64,000 nucleotides of DNA, from assembly GCF_009769385.1 (NCBI RefSeq), contig NZ_VKAB01000002.1, forward strand, positions 496,001 through 560,000, given 5' to 3'. Below the pieces are notes generated by a model. That model was not told the origin of the DNA. It did no database searches and saw only the letters and a program-made list of their open reading frames with translations. This document shows, piece by piece, positions 22,047 to 30,876 of the stretch; within the stretch, counting starts at the first letter, position 1; each line of letters begins with the position of its first letter. The DNA comes from Saccharothrix deserti (GTDB lineage Bacteria > Actinomycetota > Actinomycetes > Mycobacteriales > Pseudonocardiaceae). Both the position numbers and the translations under genes were made by a program.

Positions 22047-23480
22047 TCAGCGGCGGTGGATCTGCCGGAACGACACCGGCTCGGCGGTGGCCGCCGCGGC
22101 CGTCATCACCACGGGCTTGCCCGCGCTGAACACCCAGGTGCGGAACAGGGTGTCCAGGTCACGCCCCGCCACCTCTTCGGCCAGCGCGGCGAACTCGGCC
22201 GACGTGCCGTTGCCGCGGGCCTTGCGCTCGGCCCACGTGCGCAGCGTCCGGAAGAACACCGCGTCGCCGACCTCGGTCCGCAACGCCTGCAACGCCAGCG
22301 CGCCGCGCTCGTGCACCGCCGCCCCGTACTGGTACTGAGGCGTCGGGTCCGCCACCGCCACGTCCCACACCTCGTGATCGGCCGCGTAGTAGTTGTACGT
22401 CCAGTTCGCGAGCTCCCGCGCGGTGCCCTCGCCGTTGGCCTCGGACCAGAGCCACTCCGCGTAGGTGGCGAACCCCTCGCTCAACCAGATGTCGCTCCAC
22501 CGGCTCATGGACACCGAGTTGCCGAACCACTGGTGCGCCATCTCGTGCGCCACCACGTACGTGTTCGGCCCGTTGCGGAACACCCACGCCGGGTACGACG
22601 GCCGGGTCTGGGTCTCCAAGGACGACGACGTGTACGGCGTGACCAGACCACCCAGGTCGGCCATCGGGTACGCGCCGAACTTGCCCTCCAGGAACCGCAC
22701 CACCTCGGGCGTCCGCTCCACGCTCTGCTGCGCCGCCGTCCCGCTCAACGCGGTCGAGTAGGCGTTCAGGACCGGCTTGCCGTCCGCCGTGGTGGACCGC
22801 CGGAGGTCGAACTGCCCGATCGCCAGGAACGTCGCGTACGTGGTCTGCGGCGTGCCGCTGTACCAGCCCCACGTGACCCGGCCGTCGTTCTGCGGGTACG
22901 TGCCCAGCAGCTCGCCGTTGGAAATGGCCTCCACCCCGGCGGGCACCGTGATGGCGACGTCGTAGGTGGCCTTGTCACTGGGGTGGTCGTTGCTCGGGTA
23001 CCACCACGGCGACATCGACGGCGCCGCGATCGCCAACGCCCCGTCCGGCGTCCGCTTCCACATGGTGACGGGCACGTCCGCGTGCGTGTCCGAGGGCGAA
23101 ACCGAGTACCCGACCGTCACGAACACGTTCGTCCCGGCGGGCACGTCGCCACCCGTGCCGACCAGCAGCTCCTTGTGGTGCTGCGCGAAGCCGCCCTCCC
23201 GCCCGTCCACCTTGGTCCACCGCACGGGCAGCGCGAAGTCGAAGTAGACCCCCGACAACTCCCGCGTCGTGGTCAGCAGGACCGTCGTGTAACCGGACAC
23301 CACGTCCGTGGCGGGGTCGTACTCCAGATGCACGTCGTAGTGCTTTACGTCGTAACCCCCGTTGCCCGCACCGGGGTAGTACGGGTCTCCCAATCCGGAC
23401 GGGCCTGGCTCGCCCGCGTGCGCCGGCACCGCCGCGAACACCAGCGCCGCGACGACCAAGCCGGACAACATCGCTCTCAC
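22047..23480 (-). CDS. Secreted M1-family zinc metallopeptidase
   Basis: Extracellular aminopeptidase-like enzyme of 477 residues. The GTG at 23480 has GGAGGAGG upstream and gives [23 protein letters not shown], a signal peptide cleaved near residue 22. The zinc site is HEMAHQW followed 18 residues on by Glu in [11 protein letters not shown], the M1 arrangement. The exopeptidase GAMEN loop is replaced by SSLETQ, so exopeptidase specificity is uncertain. The C-terminus ends soon after the catalytic helical domain, as in short bacterial M1 proteins. The frame stays open to 24569 upstream, but that part shadows other DNA. Confidence 0.88.
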   Translation of the reverse strand: MRAMLSGLVVAALVFAAVPAHAGEPGPSGLGDPYYPGAGNGGYDVKHYDVHLEYDPATDVVSGYTTVLLTTTRELSGVYFDFALPVRWTKVDGREGGFAQHHKELLVGTGGDVPAGTNVFVTVGYSVSPSDTHADVPVTMWKRTPDGALAIAAPSMSPWWYPSNDHPSDKATYDVAITVPAGVEAISNGELLGTYPQNDGRVTWGWYSGTPQTTYATFLAIGQFDLRRSTTADGKPVLNAYSTALSGTAAQQSVERTPEVVRFLEGKFGAYPMADLGGLVTPYTSSSLETQTRPSYPAWVFRNGPNTYVVAHEMAHQWFGNSVSMSRWSDIWLSEGFATYAEWLWSEANGEGTARELANWTYNYYAADHEVWDVAVADPTPQYQYGAAVHERGALALQALRTEVGDAVFFRTLRTWAERKARGNGTSAEFAALAEEVAGRDLDTLFRTWVFSAGKPVVMTAAAATAEPVSFRQIHRR

Positions 23481-23661
23481 TTGTGGTCCTCCTCCGCGAG
23501 GGGAGTTCGTGCCCCCCTCACGGACGAAGACGCGTCGACCGGCGATCCTGTTGCTCGTCCGCCACGATTGCGAACGGCTGCCTTCGGCGTCACGAAGTGC
23601 ATTCCGGTTCCCGGCGGCACCCGGTCCTCTGTGGACGTTCAGGCGACGGGGAAGACGCGAC

Positions 23662-24278
23662 GCTCGCCACCGGCCGCAGCGACTTCCGTCGGCACCAGCG
23701 GGTTTCACCGGTCGCCGGCACGAGCTGGCCACGTTGACCGCCGCCCTGGACGCCGGGAACGACGAGGGCGCGTCCGTGGTGATCTCGGCGATCGGCGGGC
23801 CGGGTGGCGTGGGCAAGACGTGGCTGGCGTTGCACTGGGCACACCGCCACCTCGACCGGTTCCCCGACGGCCAGCTGTTCGTGAACCTCCGCGGCTTCGA
23901 CCCCGCCCCCTGCCGGACCGGGAGGCCGCGCTGGAGTGGTTCCAGGCCGAACACGCCAACCTGCTGGCCACACCGCACATCGCCGCAGAGCTGGGCCGGC
24001 CCGACGTCGCCTGGCACCTGACCGAGGCCCTCGGCTACTACCAGCAGGCCCGCGACCTCTTCCACGACGTCGGGCACACCTACGCGGAAGCGAGCACGTC
24101 CGACTGGCTGGGCCACACCCACACCGCCCTCGGCGAACACGACCAGGCCCGCCGGGCGTGGCGGCGCGCCGTGCGGCTGTACCGGGCGAAGGGCTTCACC
24201 ACCGATGCCGAGGCGGTTCAACGCCGCCTCGGCACCAGTAGCGCACCCCCTCGCGCTCACGTCGTTCAGGGCGCGTAG
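23662..24278 (+). pseudogene. AfsR/SARP-type NB-ARC-TPR regulator remnant, internal deletion
   Basis: Two pieces of an AfsR-like regulator lie in different frames. 23677 onward encodes [19 protein letters not shown] and the NB-ARC P-loop [18 protein letters not shown], then [15 protein letters not shown]. At about 23911 the sequence jumps, in another frame, to a C-terminal TPR segment ([19 protein letters not shown] ... LGHTHTALGEHDQARRAWRRAV) ending at the stop at 24278. The rest of the NB-ARC and most TPRs (a few hundred residues in intact relatives) and the N-terminal DNA-binding domain are missing. The 3' end overlaps the end of the convergent lyase gene. Confidence 0.8.
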
Positions 24279-25603
24279 ACCACGATCTCCAGGACGGAAG
24301 TCCAGTCGTTCGAGGTGTTGCCGTAGCCGACGACTCGGAGGTAGCGGGCTTTCGCGTCCGCGAAGTCGTAGTTCTCGAACCCGGCTGTGCCACCGCTGCT
24401 GTCGCGCCGCGGGAGGGCGGTGGTCCACTCCTCGCCGTCGACGGACGTCTGGAGTTCGAAGGTCGCCTTCCTGGTGTCGCCCTTCGACCAGGCGATGGCC
24501 GTCGATCCGGCGTCCACCGCCCGACACAGGTCCAGCCGCAACCAGACGCCGTCGCCTTCGTCCGACCACCGCGTGGTCATGTCACCGTCGATGGTGTTCT
24601 CCGGCAGGTTGCCGTCGTCGTCGCTGGCCCACGTGTCGCACACCTCCAGCTTGCCGCCCGTGGACGGCGGCGGAGTGGTCGTGGGCGGCAGGGTCGTCGT
24701 GGTGGTGGGCGGCAGGGTCGTGGGCGGCACGGTCGTGGTGGGCGGCGGAGTGGTCGTGGGCGGCGCGGTCGTGGTGGACGGCGCGGTCGTGGTGGGCGGC
24801 ACGGTCGTGGTGGGCGGCACGGTGGAGCCGTGGGTCACGCGCACGTCGTGGACGACGACCTGGCCGTAGTTGCTGCTGCTGCACGGCGAGGAGTTGGTGC
24901 AGTTGGCCTGGGTGTAGGCGCCGGCCTTGAAGTAGGCGGTGGAGACGGACTTGTTGAGCTTCGTCTGCAGCACGCCGTTGTAGTAGGCCTCGATGACACC
25001 GCCGCGGGCGATGAACTTGGCCTCGAACCGCGTCCCCAGCTGGTAGTTGTCGGTCACCAGCTTGTGGTGGGCGTTGTCGCCGTCGGTCACGTAGAGCTTC
25101 GTGCCTTCCAGCCGGAAGACCGTGACGTCGTCGTCGCCACCGTGGATCTGGCCCGCCACCAAGTGCGACTTGCCGGCGGGCAGGTTCGTGATGGTCTGGT
25201 CGACGACCATCGTGTGCACGCCGGACGTGGTGGACCAGGCGGCCTTCGAGCCGTCGCGGTTCACCTCCCGCAACTCGGACCGGGGGTACTTCGAGCCGCT
25301 CGTGGTGACCCCGTTGACCGCCGAGCGGAACCGGATGCCGTCACACCCGTTCGCGACGAACCACGGGTCCACGCGGAACGTGTCGAGCTGCGGTTGCGTG
25401 ACCTCGTCCACCGAGCCCTGTGATCCGGTGGGGAGTTGGATCTTCCACATCGACAGGTCCACCACGTCGGCCGGGTACTCGCACGCCGCCGCGGTCGGAG
25501 GTTCGGCCGCCGTGCCGCCACCGGGCGCCGCGACCGCGACCGCGACGCCGGACAGCGCCACCACCACCATGGCCGACACACCGGCCACTTTCCTTGCGTA
25601 CAT
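24266..25603 (-). CDS. Secreted PL7 alginate lyase with C-terminal discoidin domain
   Basis: Extracellular polyuronate lyase of 445 residues. The ATG at 25603 follows AGAGGA and starts a signal peptide (MYARKVAGVSAMVVVALSG). Residues about 36-270 are a PL7 beta-jelly roll with the three signature strands YPRSELREV (near 105), QIHGG (near 150) and YFKAGAYTQ (near 222), whose Arg, Gln/His and Tyr do the beta-elimination. A Thr/Pro linker (residues ~280-330, PPTTT repeats) leads to an F5/8 type C (discoidin) sugar-binding domain with WASDDDGNLPENTIDG. Its closest relative in the window is the PL7-PL6 protein, where the discoidin domain is N-terminal. Confidence 0.9.
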   Translation of the reverse strand: MYARKVAGVSAMVVVALSGVAVAVAAPGGGTAAEPPTAAACEYPADVVDLSMWKIQLPTGSQGSVDEVTQPQLDTFRVDPWFVANGCDGIRFRSAVNGVTTSGSKYPRSELREVNRDGSKAAWSTTSGVHTMVVDQTITNLPAGKSHLVAGQIHGGDDDVTVFRLEGTKLYVTDGDNAHHKLVTDNYQLGTRFEAKFIARGGVIEAYYNGVLQTKLNKSVSTAYFKAGAYTQANCTNSSPCSSSNYGQVVVHDVRVTHGSTVPPTTTVPPTTTAPSTTTAPPTTTPPPTTTVPPTTLPPTTTTTLPPTTTPPPSTGGKLEVCDTWASDDDGNLPENTIDGDMTTRWSDEGDGVWLRLDLCRAVDAGSTAIAWSKGDTRKATFELQTSVDGEEWTTALPRRDSSGGTAGFENYDFADAKARYLRVVGYGNTSNDWTSVLEIVVYAP

Positions 25604-25668
25604 CGTTGTCCTCTCGAAAACGCACACCTGGATCGTCAGTGGTGACGAATCCGCGGAAGACCCAGGTT

Positions 25669-25697
25669 GGCGCACACCGGGCACCCCGGTGTGCGCC
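25669..25697 (-). terminator. 13-bp hairpin downstream of the GH16 gene
   Basis: GGCGCACACCGGG (25669-25681) pairs with 25685-25697 around a CAC loop. It lies between the GH16 stop and the PL7 start, both on the minus strand. Confidence 0.7.
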
Positions 25698-25705
25698 GTG
25701 TCCGG

Positions 25706-25737
25706 TTGATGCCGTGCCCGATTGACGCCGTGCCCGG
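25706..25737. repeat. 16-base tandem duplication
   Basis: TTGATGCCGTGCCCGA (25706-25721) is followed directly by TTGACGCCGTGCCCGG (25722-25737), 14 of 16 identical, just before the GH16 stop codon. Confidence 0.7.
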
Positions 25738-25741
25738 TCGA

Positions 25742-27178
25742 TCAGTAGTAGACGCGGACCCAGTCGACCTCGAACACCGCCGGCCGCAGGCCGCCGTCAC
25801 CGGTGAAGTTGTCCAGCTGGATGTTGAGGTGGCCCGACGGCATCGCCTGGATGTCCGCCCGACCGTCCGGGCCCGCGCCGCCGGACAGGCGGAACCACTC
25901 GACGCCGTCGACGTAGCCGACGAGCGCGGTGGGGCTCCACTCGAAGGCGAAGTTGTGCCACTGGGTCATGTCGACCGGGCAGCTCTCGCGGTAGACCTTG
26001 TTGTCGTTCGGGCTCTTCGGGTAGTGCAGGAACGCCGACAGGCACTGCTCGTCGGGGTTCGAGTACTCCACCCAGTCGTACTCGCCGTCGATCAGCCGCT
26101 TCCCCGAGGTCGGCCAGATCAGGTGCAGCGGGTGGTACAGGCCGCCGGACGCGCCGGTGTTGCGCGAGCGGGACCGGATCTCCCACTTGCCGTACTGGCG
26201 GTCCAGCTTCTGCCTGAGCCAGCCGGTGTCGCCGTTCGCCTCACCGGTCATGGTCATGATCCCGCCGGCCACCGCGGAGTTCTTCGCGCAGCGCCTGCCG
26301 TTGCCGGCGTGGCCGTCCCAGCAGCCCTCCGTGCCGCCCACCGTGCCGCTGGGCGTCGCCCACTTGGCCGGGTCCACCGGGCCGGTGTAGTCGAACTCGT
26401 CCGAGATCGGCTGCGGCGTGCCCCAGCCGTGGCGGACGGCGGCCTGCGTCTGGTCGCCGGGCTGCGTGGTCGTGGTCGTCGGCCCCGTCGTGGTGGTCGT
26501 GGTGGTGGTCGGGTTCGTCGGACCGGTCGTGGTCGTGGTGGTCGGGCCGGTCGTGGTCGTCGGGCCGGTCGTGGTCGTCGGCTCTGTGGTGCCGGTCGGC
26601 GTGGTCGTGCCCGCGCGGTAGTCGCACGCGGTCGCCCGGAAGCTCGCGCCGGTGGCGGTGTACTCGTGGTCGCTGAGCACGTTGGCGCGCACCGCGCCGG
26701 CCGGCGTGGTCAGCTCGGCGGCGACCCGCGTCCAGCCGGTGGTCGCGAACGACACCCACGGGCCGTCGACGTGGCCGATGTACCCGCTGTTGTCGCCCTC
26801 GGGCGTGGAGTACCAGTCGACCTCCACCCGGGCACGACCGCTCTGCGTGGCCGCGACGTCGTAGGCGAAGGTCCACCGCTCGCCGGCCTTCACGGGCTGC
26901 TGCGGCAGGTAGAGCGACGGGTTCGCCACCGCGTTGTTCTGCTGCGCGTAGGCGAACCTCGCGGACTGGTGGTCGGTGACGGCCTCGCGGACCGGGGCCG
27001 TGCCGCGCAGCGGCCCCCACTCCGCCAGCGTCTTGTTCAGCACCGGGTTGTTGCACGTCGACACGTTCGTGCCGGTGCCCGCCGGCGGCTGCGCCACCGA
27101 CACACCACCCAGGACCAGCGCGGTCGCGACGCCGACGACGCCTCCCCCGACGATCCATCGTCTCCGCTGAACGGCCAT
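25742..27178 (-). CDS. Secreted GH16 glycoside hydrolase with N-terminal carbohydrate-binding module
   Basis: Extracellular beta-glycanase of 478 residues. The ATG at 27178 follows GGGAGA and starts a signal peptide (MAVQRRRWIVGGGVVGVATALVLGG). Residues about 38-190 look like a CBM4/9-type module (WGPLRG, WTFAYDV, VEVDWYSTPEGD). A Thr-rich linker (about 190-240) precedes the GH16 domain, whose active-site strand reads GEYDWVEYS, giving the E-x-D-x-x-E nucleophile and acid/base pair near residue 365. GH16 members cut laminarin, agar, carrageenan, alginate-associated or hyaluronan-type glycans, and the exact substrate is not readable. Divergent from the PL7-PL6 gene and likely co-regulated with it. 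Confidence 0.87.
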   Translation of the reverse strand: MAVQRRRWIVGGGVVGVATALVLGGVSVAQPPAGTGTNVSTCNNPVLNKTLAEWGPLRGTAPVREAVTDHQSARFAYAQQNNAVANPSLYLPQQPVKAGERWTFAYDVAATQSGRARVEVDWYSTPEGDNSGYIGHVDGPWVSFATTGWTRVAAELTTPAGAVRANVLSDHEYTATGASFRATACDYRAGTTTPTGTTEPTTTTGPTTTTGPTTTTTTGPTNPTTTTTTTTGPTTTTTQPGDQTQAAVRHGWGTPQPISDEFDYTGPVDPAKWATPSGTVGGTEGCWDGHAGNGRRCAKNSAVAGGIMTMTGEANGDTGWLRQKLDRQYGKWEIRSRSRNTGASGGLYHPLHLIWPTSGKRLIDGEYDWVEYSNPDEQCLSAFLHYPKSPNDNKVYRESCPVDMTQWHNFAFEWSPTALVGYVDGVEWFRLSGGAGPDGRADIQAMPSGHLNIQLDNFTGDGGLRPAVFEVDWVRVYY

Positions 27179-27233
27179 GGACTGCTCTCCCTGTGATCGT
27201 GGACGTGCCAAGCCACCGGAGCATGGAGCCCTC

Positions 27234-27320
27234 CGCTGAACGCGCGCTGATCGCCCGCTGACCGCCGAGGTCACGCGGCCGGACCAGGCGAATCAGCGCA
27301 CGTTCAACGCGCGGTCAGCG
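27234..27320. promoter_or_regulatory. Dyad-symmetric array of 11-bp-phased CGCTGA hexamers
   Basis: CGCTGA occurs at 27234, 27245 and 27256; its complement TCAGCG at 27293 and 27315, with the variant TCAACG at 27304. All six are symmetric about position 27277 and repeat every 11 bases, one helical turn. It lies between the divergent GH16 and PL7-PL6 genes, so a cooperative operator is likely. Confidence 0.6.
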
Positions 27321-27385
27321 GCGGTCGCCAGGATCGGCGCGTCCGGGGACCCGGACCACACACCGTCAGACCGAGGTGAGGTTCG

Positions 27386-29929
27386 ATGAAACGAACTTGT
27401 CGTGTGTTACTGGTGGGCGCGGTCGCGCTCGGCGCGGTGAGCGCGCCGGAGGCGGTCGCGGCGGCGGCTCCCCCGCTGCCGATCACCGGTGTCGTGGCCA
27501 GTGACGATGACGGCAACGTCCCGGCCAACAGCATCGACGGCAACCTGAGCACCCGTTGGTCGGCCGAGGGTGACGGGGTGTGGATCAGGTACGACCTCGG
27601 CTCGGCCGCGACCGTCGGCTCGGTGTCGGTCGCCTGGCACCAGGGGAACACCAGGAGACAGACCTTCGACGTCCAGCTGTCCGACGACGGGTCGTCGTGG
27701 CGGACCGTCGTCGCGCGGAAGGTCAGCAGCGGCGGCACGACCGGCCTGGAGGACTACGACTTCCCCGACGGCTCCGCGCGGTACGTGCGCGTCGTCGGCT
27801 ACGGCAACACGTACAACGACTGGACCAGCATCGCCGAGGCCACCGTCAACGGGGCGGACGACGACGGCGGCGGCGGAACCTGCGCGTACCCGGCCGACGT
27901 GCTTGACCTGGCGAACTGGTACATCGGCCTGCCGATCGGCGAGGACGAGAGCCCGACCGACGTCGAACAGCCGGAGCTCGACACCTACAAGATCGACCCG
28001 TGGTTCACCACGACCCCGGACTGCGACGCGGTCCAGTTCCGCGCCGGGGTCGACGGGGTCACCACGAGCGGTTCGAGCTACCCGCGCTCCGAACTGCGCG
28101 AGATGAACGGGACCTCCAAGGCGAGCTGGTCGTCCACCTCCGGAACGCACACGATGGTGGTCGAGCAGGCCATCACCGCGCTGCCCGAGGACAAGCCGCA
28201 CGTCGTCGCCGGGCAGATCCACGACGCCAGTGACGACGTCTCGGTCTTCCGGCTCGAAGGCGGCAACCTCTACATCACCAACGGCGACACGAGCCACCAC
28301 AAACTCGTGACGAGCAACTACGTGCTGGGCACCAAGTTCCAGGCCAAGTTCGTGGTGAGCGGTGGTCAGATCAAGGCCTACTACAACGGCGTGCTGCAGA
28401 CGACGATCTCGAAGAGCTTCTCCGGCGGCTACTTCAAGGCGGGCGCGTACACGCAGGCCAACTGCACCAACTCCTCGCCGTGCAGCGGCGGCAACTACGG
28501 CGAAGTGAAGATCTACGGGCTGAGCGTGACCCACGACAACGGTGACCCGGGCACCGGCGACCCGGGTTCCGGTGACCCTGGTTCCGACCGCACCGTCAAC
28601 GTCGCGGACTCGGCCCAACTGCAAAGCGCGCTCGGCAACGCCCGGGCCGGCGACCGCATCGTGCTCGCGAACGGCAACTACACGATCGGCAAGATGACCG
28701 GGAAGAACGGCACCGCCGCCAAGCCCATCACCGTCGTCGCGGCGAACCGCGGCCAGGCGGTGATCACGGACGGGCAGCTGGAGGTGGCGAGTTCCTCGTA
28801 CGTGACCTTCGACGGTCTCAAGTGGACGAACAGCGACACGTTGAAGATCACGAGTTCGAACAACGTGCGGCTCACCCGCAACCACTTCCGGCTGACCGAG
28901 GAGTCGTCGCTGAAGTGGGTGATCGTCCAGGGCGCGAACAGCCACCACAACCGGATCGACCACAACCTGTTCGAGGAGAAGCACCAGCTGGGCAACTTCA
29001 TCACGATCGACGGATCGGCCACGCAGCAGTCACAGCACGACCTCATCGACCACAACCACTTCCGCAACATCGGCCCGCGCGCGCAGAACGAGATGGAGGC
29101 CATCCGGGTCGGCTGGAGCGGGATCTCCCAGTCGAGCGGGTTCACCACGGTCGAGTCGAACCTGTTCGAGAACTGCGACGGCGACCCCGAGATCATCTCG
29201 GTGAAGAGCAACGACAACACCGTCCGCTACAACACGTTCCGCACCTCGCAGGGCACGTTGTCGCACCGGCACGGCAACCGCGGCGCGTTCTACGGCAACT
29301 TCTTCCTCGGCGGGGGCAAGGCGGGCACCGGGGGCATCCGGATCTACGGCCAGGACCACAAGATCTACAACAACTACTTCGAGGGCCTGACCGGCACCGG
29401 CTACGACGCCGCGTTGCAGATCGACGGCGGCGACGTGGACACCTCGGGCGCGCTGAGCGCGCACTGGCGCGTCTACCGGGCGACCGTCGTGAACAACACG
29501 TTCGTGGACAACGCGTCGAACATCGAGATCGGCGCCAACTACAACCTCGCGCCGGTGGACTCGGTCATCGCCGACAACGTGGTGGTCGGCAGCCGGGGCA
29601 AGCTGTTCAACGAACTCAAGGCACCCGTGAACACCACCTACAGCGGGAACATCGCGTGGCCCACCGGATCCGCGACCGTCGGCGTGGCCAAGCCCTCGGG
29701 CGCCGTCCGCGTGGTCGACCCGCTGCTGGCCCGTGACGGGTCGGTGCACCGGATCGGCGCGGGCAGCCCGGCGATCGACACGGCCGCCGGCGGCCACGCC
29801 TTCGTGACCGACGACATGGACGGCCAGGCTCGCACGGGTGGTGTCGACGCCGGTGCGGACGAGCGGTCGTCAGCCGCGGTCGCCCGAGGCCCGCTCAGCG
29901 CCACCGACGTCGGCCCGAACAGCCCGTAA
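27386..29929 (+). CDS. Secreted discoidin-PL7-PL6 bifunctional polyuronate lyase
   Basis: Extracellular multidomain enzyme of 847 residues. After a signal peptide (MKRTCRVLLVGAVALGAVSA) come an F5/8 type C domain (residues ~30-155, SDDDGNVPANSIDG), a PL7 alginate lyase domain (~168-390; YPRSELREM near 231, QIHDAS near 276, YFKAGAYTQ near 348), a short GDPG-repeat linker and a C-terminal parallel beta-helix of the PL6/chondroitinase B type (~405-830; NHFRLTEESSLKWV, RHGNRGAFYGNFF, RIYGQDHKIYNNYF). Both catalytic modules look complete. PL6 and PL7 commonly attack alginate, so endo- and complementary cleavage in one chain is likely. GAGGTGAGG precedes the ATG. Confidence 0.88.
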   Translation: MKRTCRVLLVGAVALGAVSAPEAVAAAAPPLPITGVVASDDDGNVPANSIDGNLSTRWSAEGDGVWIRYDLGSAATVGSVSVAWHQGNTRRQTFDVQLSDDGSSWRTVVARKVSSGGTTGLEDYDFPDGSARYVRVVGYGNTYNDWTSIAEATVNGADDDGGGGTCAYPADVLDLANWYIGLPIGEDESPTDVEQPELDTYKIDPWFTTTPDCDAVQFRAGVDGVTTSGSSYPRSELREMNGTSKASWSSTSGTHTMVVEQAITALPEDKPHVVAGQIHDASDDVSVFRLEGGNLYITNGDTSHHKLVTSNYVLGTKFQAKFVVSGGQIKAYYNGVLQTTISKSFSGGYFKAGAYTQANCTNSSPCSGGNYGEVKIYGLSVTHDNGDPGTGDPGSGDPGSDRTVNVADSAQLQSALGNARAGDRIVLANGNYTIGKMTGKNGTAAKPITVVAANRGQAVITDGQLEVASSSYVTFDGLKWTNSDTLKITSSNNVRLTRNHFRLTEESSLKWVIVQGANSHHNRIDHNLFEEKHQLGNFITIDGSATQQSQHDLIDHNHFRNIGPRAQNEMEAIRVGWSGISQSSGFTTVESNLFENCDGDPEIISVKSNDNTVRYNTFRTSQGTLSHRHGNRGAFYGNFFLGGGKAGTGGIRIYGQDHKIYNNYFEGLTGTGYDAALQIDGGDVDTSGALSAHWRVYRATVVNNTFVDNASNIEIGANYNLAPVDSVIADNVVVGSRGKLFNELKAPVNTTYSGNIAWPTGSATVGVAKPSGAVRVVDPLLARDGSVHRIGAGSPAIDTAAGGHAFVTDDMDGQARTGGVDAGADERSSAAVARGPLSATDVGPNSP

Positions 29930-29952
29930 GCAGGGCCTCTCGGGTTCGACAA

Positions 29953-29999
29953 GTTGGTGAGTGTTCACTAACCACGGTGGTCGGTGAACACTCACCAAC
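29953..29999. repeat. Perfect 16-bp inverted repeat
   Basis: GTTGGTGAGTGTTCAC (29953-29968) and its exact complement (29984-29999) flank 15 bases that hold a smaller ACCACGGTGGT palindrome. It lies 24 bases past the PL7-PL6 stop. It may be that gene's terminator, though it has no T tract and its GTGAACACTCAC core also resembles TetR-type operators. Confidence 0.7.
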
Positions 30000-30095
30000 G
30001 AGGAAGGTCTACCCGGGGTCCCCAATTCGATGGCGACCCGCCGGTGCCCACGCCTACCCTCCCGTCGCCGGTTGGGCACGAACGGAAGGCGTCAG

Positions 30096-30767
30096 GTGCG
30101 ACTGGAAGGGCGGGAGTGGCGGACGCTGGTCAGCACCGTGCGGCTGGGCGGCAACGACTACCGGGTCATCCGCCCGGCGCGCCCGATCGCCCACGCATCG
30201 CTGTACGAAGGACGGCTCGGCGCGCAGCTCTCCGTCGACAAGGCCGCCACCGTGGACCTCGCGTTCGCCTGGTGGCTGGCCGCCCGCTCACCCCGCAGCC
30301 TCGTCCACCTGCCGCTCCGCTCGAGCGATTCGTCCTGCGGTGAGTGCCACGGCGACCGGAAGCTGGATCTGGTCCTGCTGCACCACAGCCTCGGGTTTCC
30401 GGTGTCCCGGTGGAGACAGGTCCGCGCCCGCCTGTCCACCCCGGTCCCCCACAAGGTGAAGCTCCCACCGCGAGCGTTTCCCACGTTCGACCGCGAGGCG
30501 CACGCGCGGTGGACGCACCGCGACTTCCGGGACCACCTCCGCTGGGACATCGCCGCCGACACCCTCTTCCTCGTCGGCAGCCGCCACGCCTACGAACTCG
30601 AAGGCAACCAGGTACGCGCGCTCGCCGAGGAGTGCCCGGCCGACCTCGCCACGTTCCCCGACAGGCACTGCTGCGCGGAGATCGGCATGGGACGCCCCAG
30701 GACACCGCCCGACCGCCGCAATCCGTACGCGGACCTGCACGTCGAATGCTGCAACCGTCACTGGTGA
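30096..30767 (+). CDS. Hypothetical protein with paired Cys motifs
   Basis: No family recognised. The 223-residue product (GTG at 30096, GGAAGG six bases upstream; an in-frame ATG at 30030 is possible) opens MRLEGREWRTLVSTVRLGG and has two Cys clusters, SSCGECHGDRK and RHCCAEIG, plus a C-terminal VECCNRHW, suggesting a metal site or disulfides. It is basic overall, with no signal peptide or membrane helix visible. It stands alone between the lyase cluster and a lipoprotein gene. Confidence 0.6.
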   Translation: MRLEGREWRTLVSTVRLGGNDYRVIRPARPIAHASLYEGRLGAQLSVDKAATVDLAFAWWLAARSPRSLVHLPLRSSDSSCGECHGDRKLDLVLLHHSLGFPVSRWRQVRARLSTPVPHKVKLPPRAFPTFDREAHARWTHRDFRDHLRWDIAADTLFLVGSRHAYELEGNQVRALAEECPADLATFPDRHCCAEIGMGRPRTPPDRRNPYADLHVECCNRHW

Positions 30768-30876
30768 CGACCGGTCATGTCAGCGCGACGAACGAGCGTG
30801 AAGTGCCGCCGGTCACGGGGTTGCTCCGCCGGAGGACTTCGAAAGCTACGATCCCCGCCGGCACCCAGGGGGAAGT

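Noticed and set aside
23481..24569. N-terminal extension of the M1 peptidase
   Set aside because: The signal peptide with a strong ribosome site at 23480 sets the start; upstream codons are antisense of the AfsR-like remnant and the lyase gene.
24660..24830. DNA repeats in the Thr/Pro linkers of the lyase and GH16 genes (also 26450-26600)
   Set aside because: They simply encode PPTTT-type linkers between domains and are common in secreted actinomycete enzymes.
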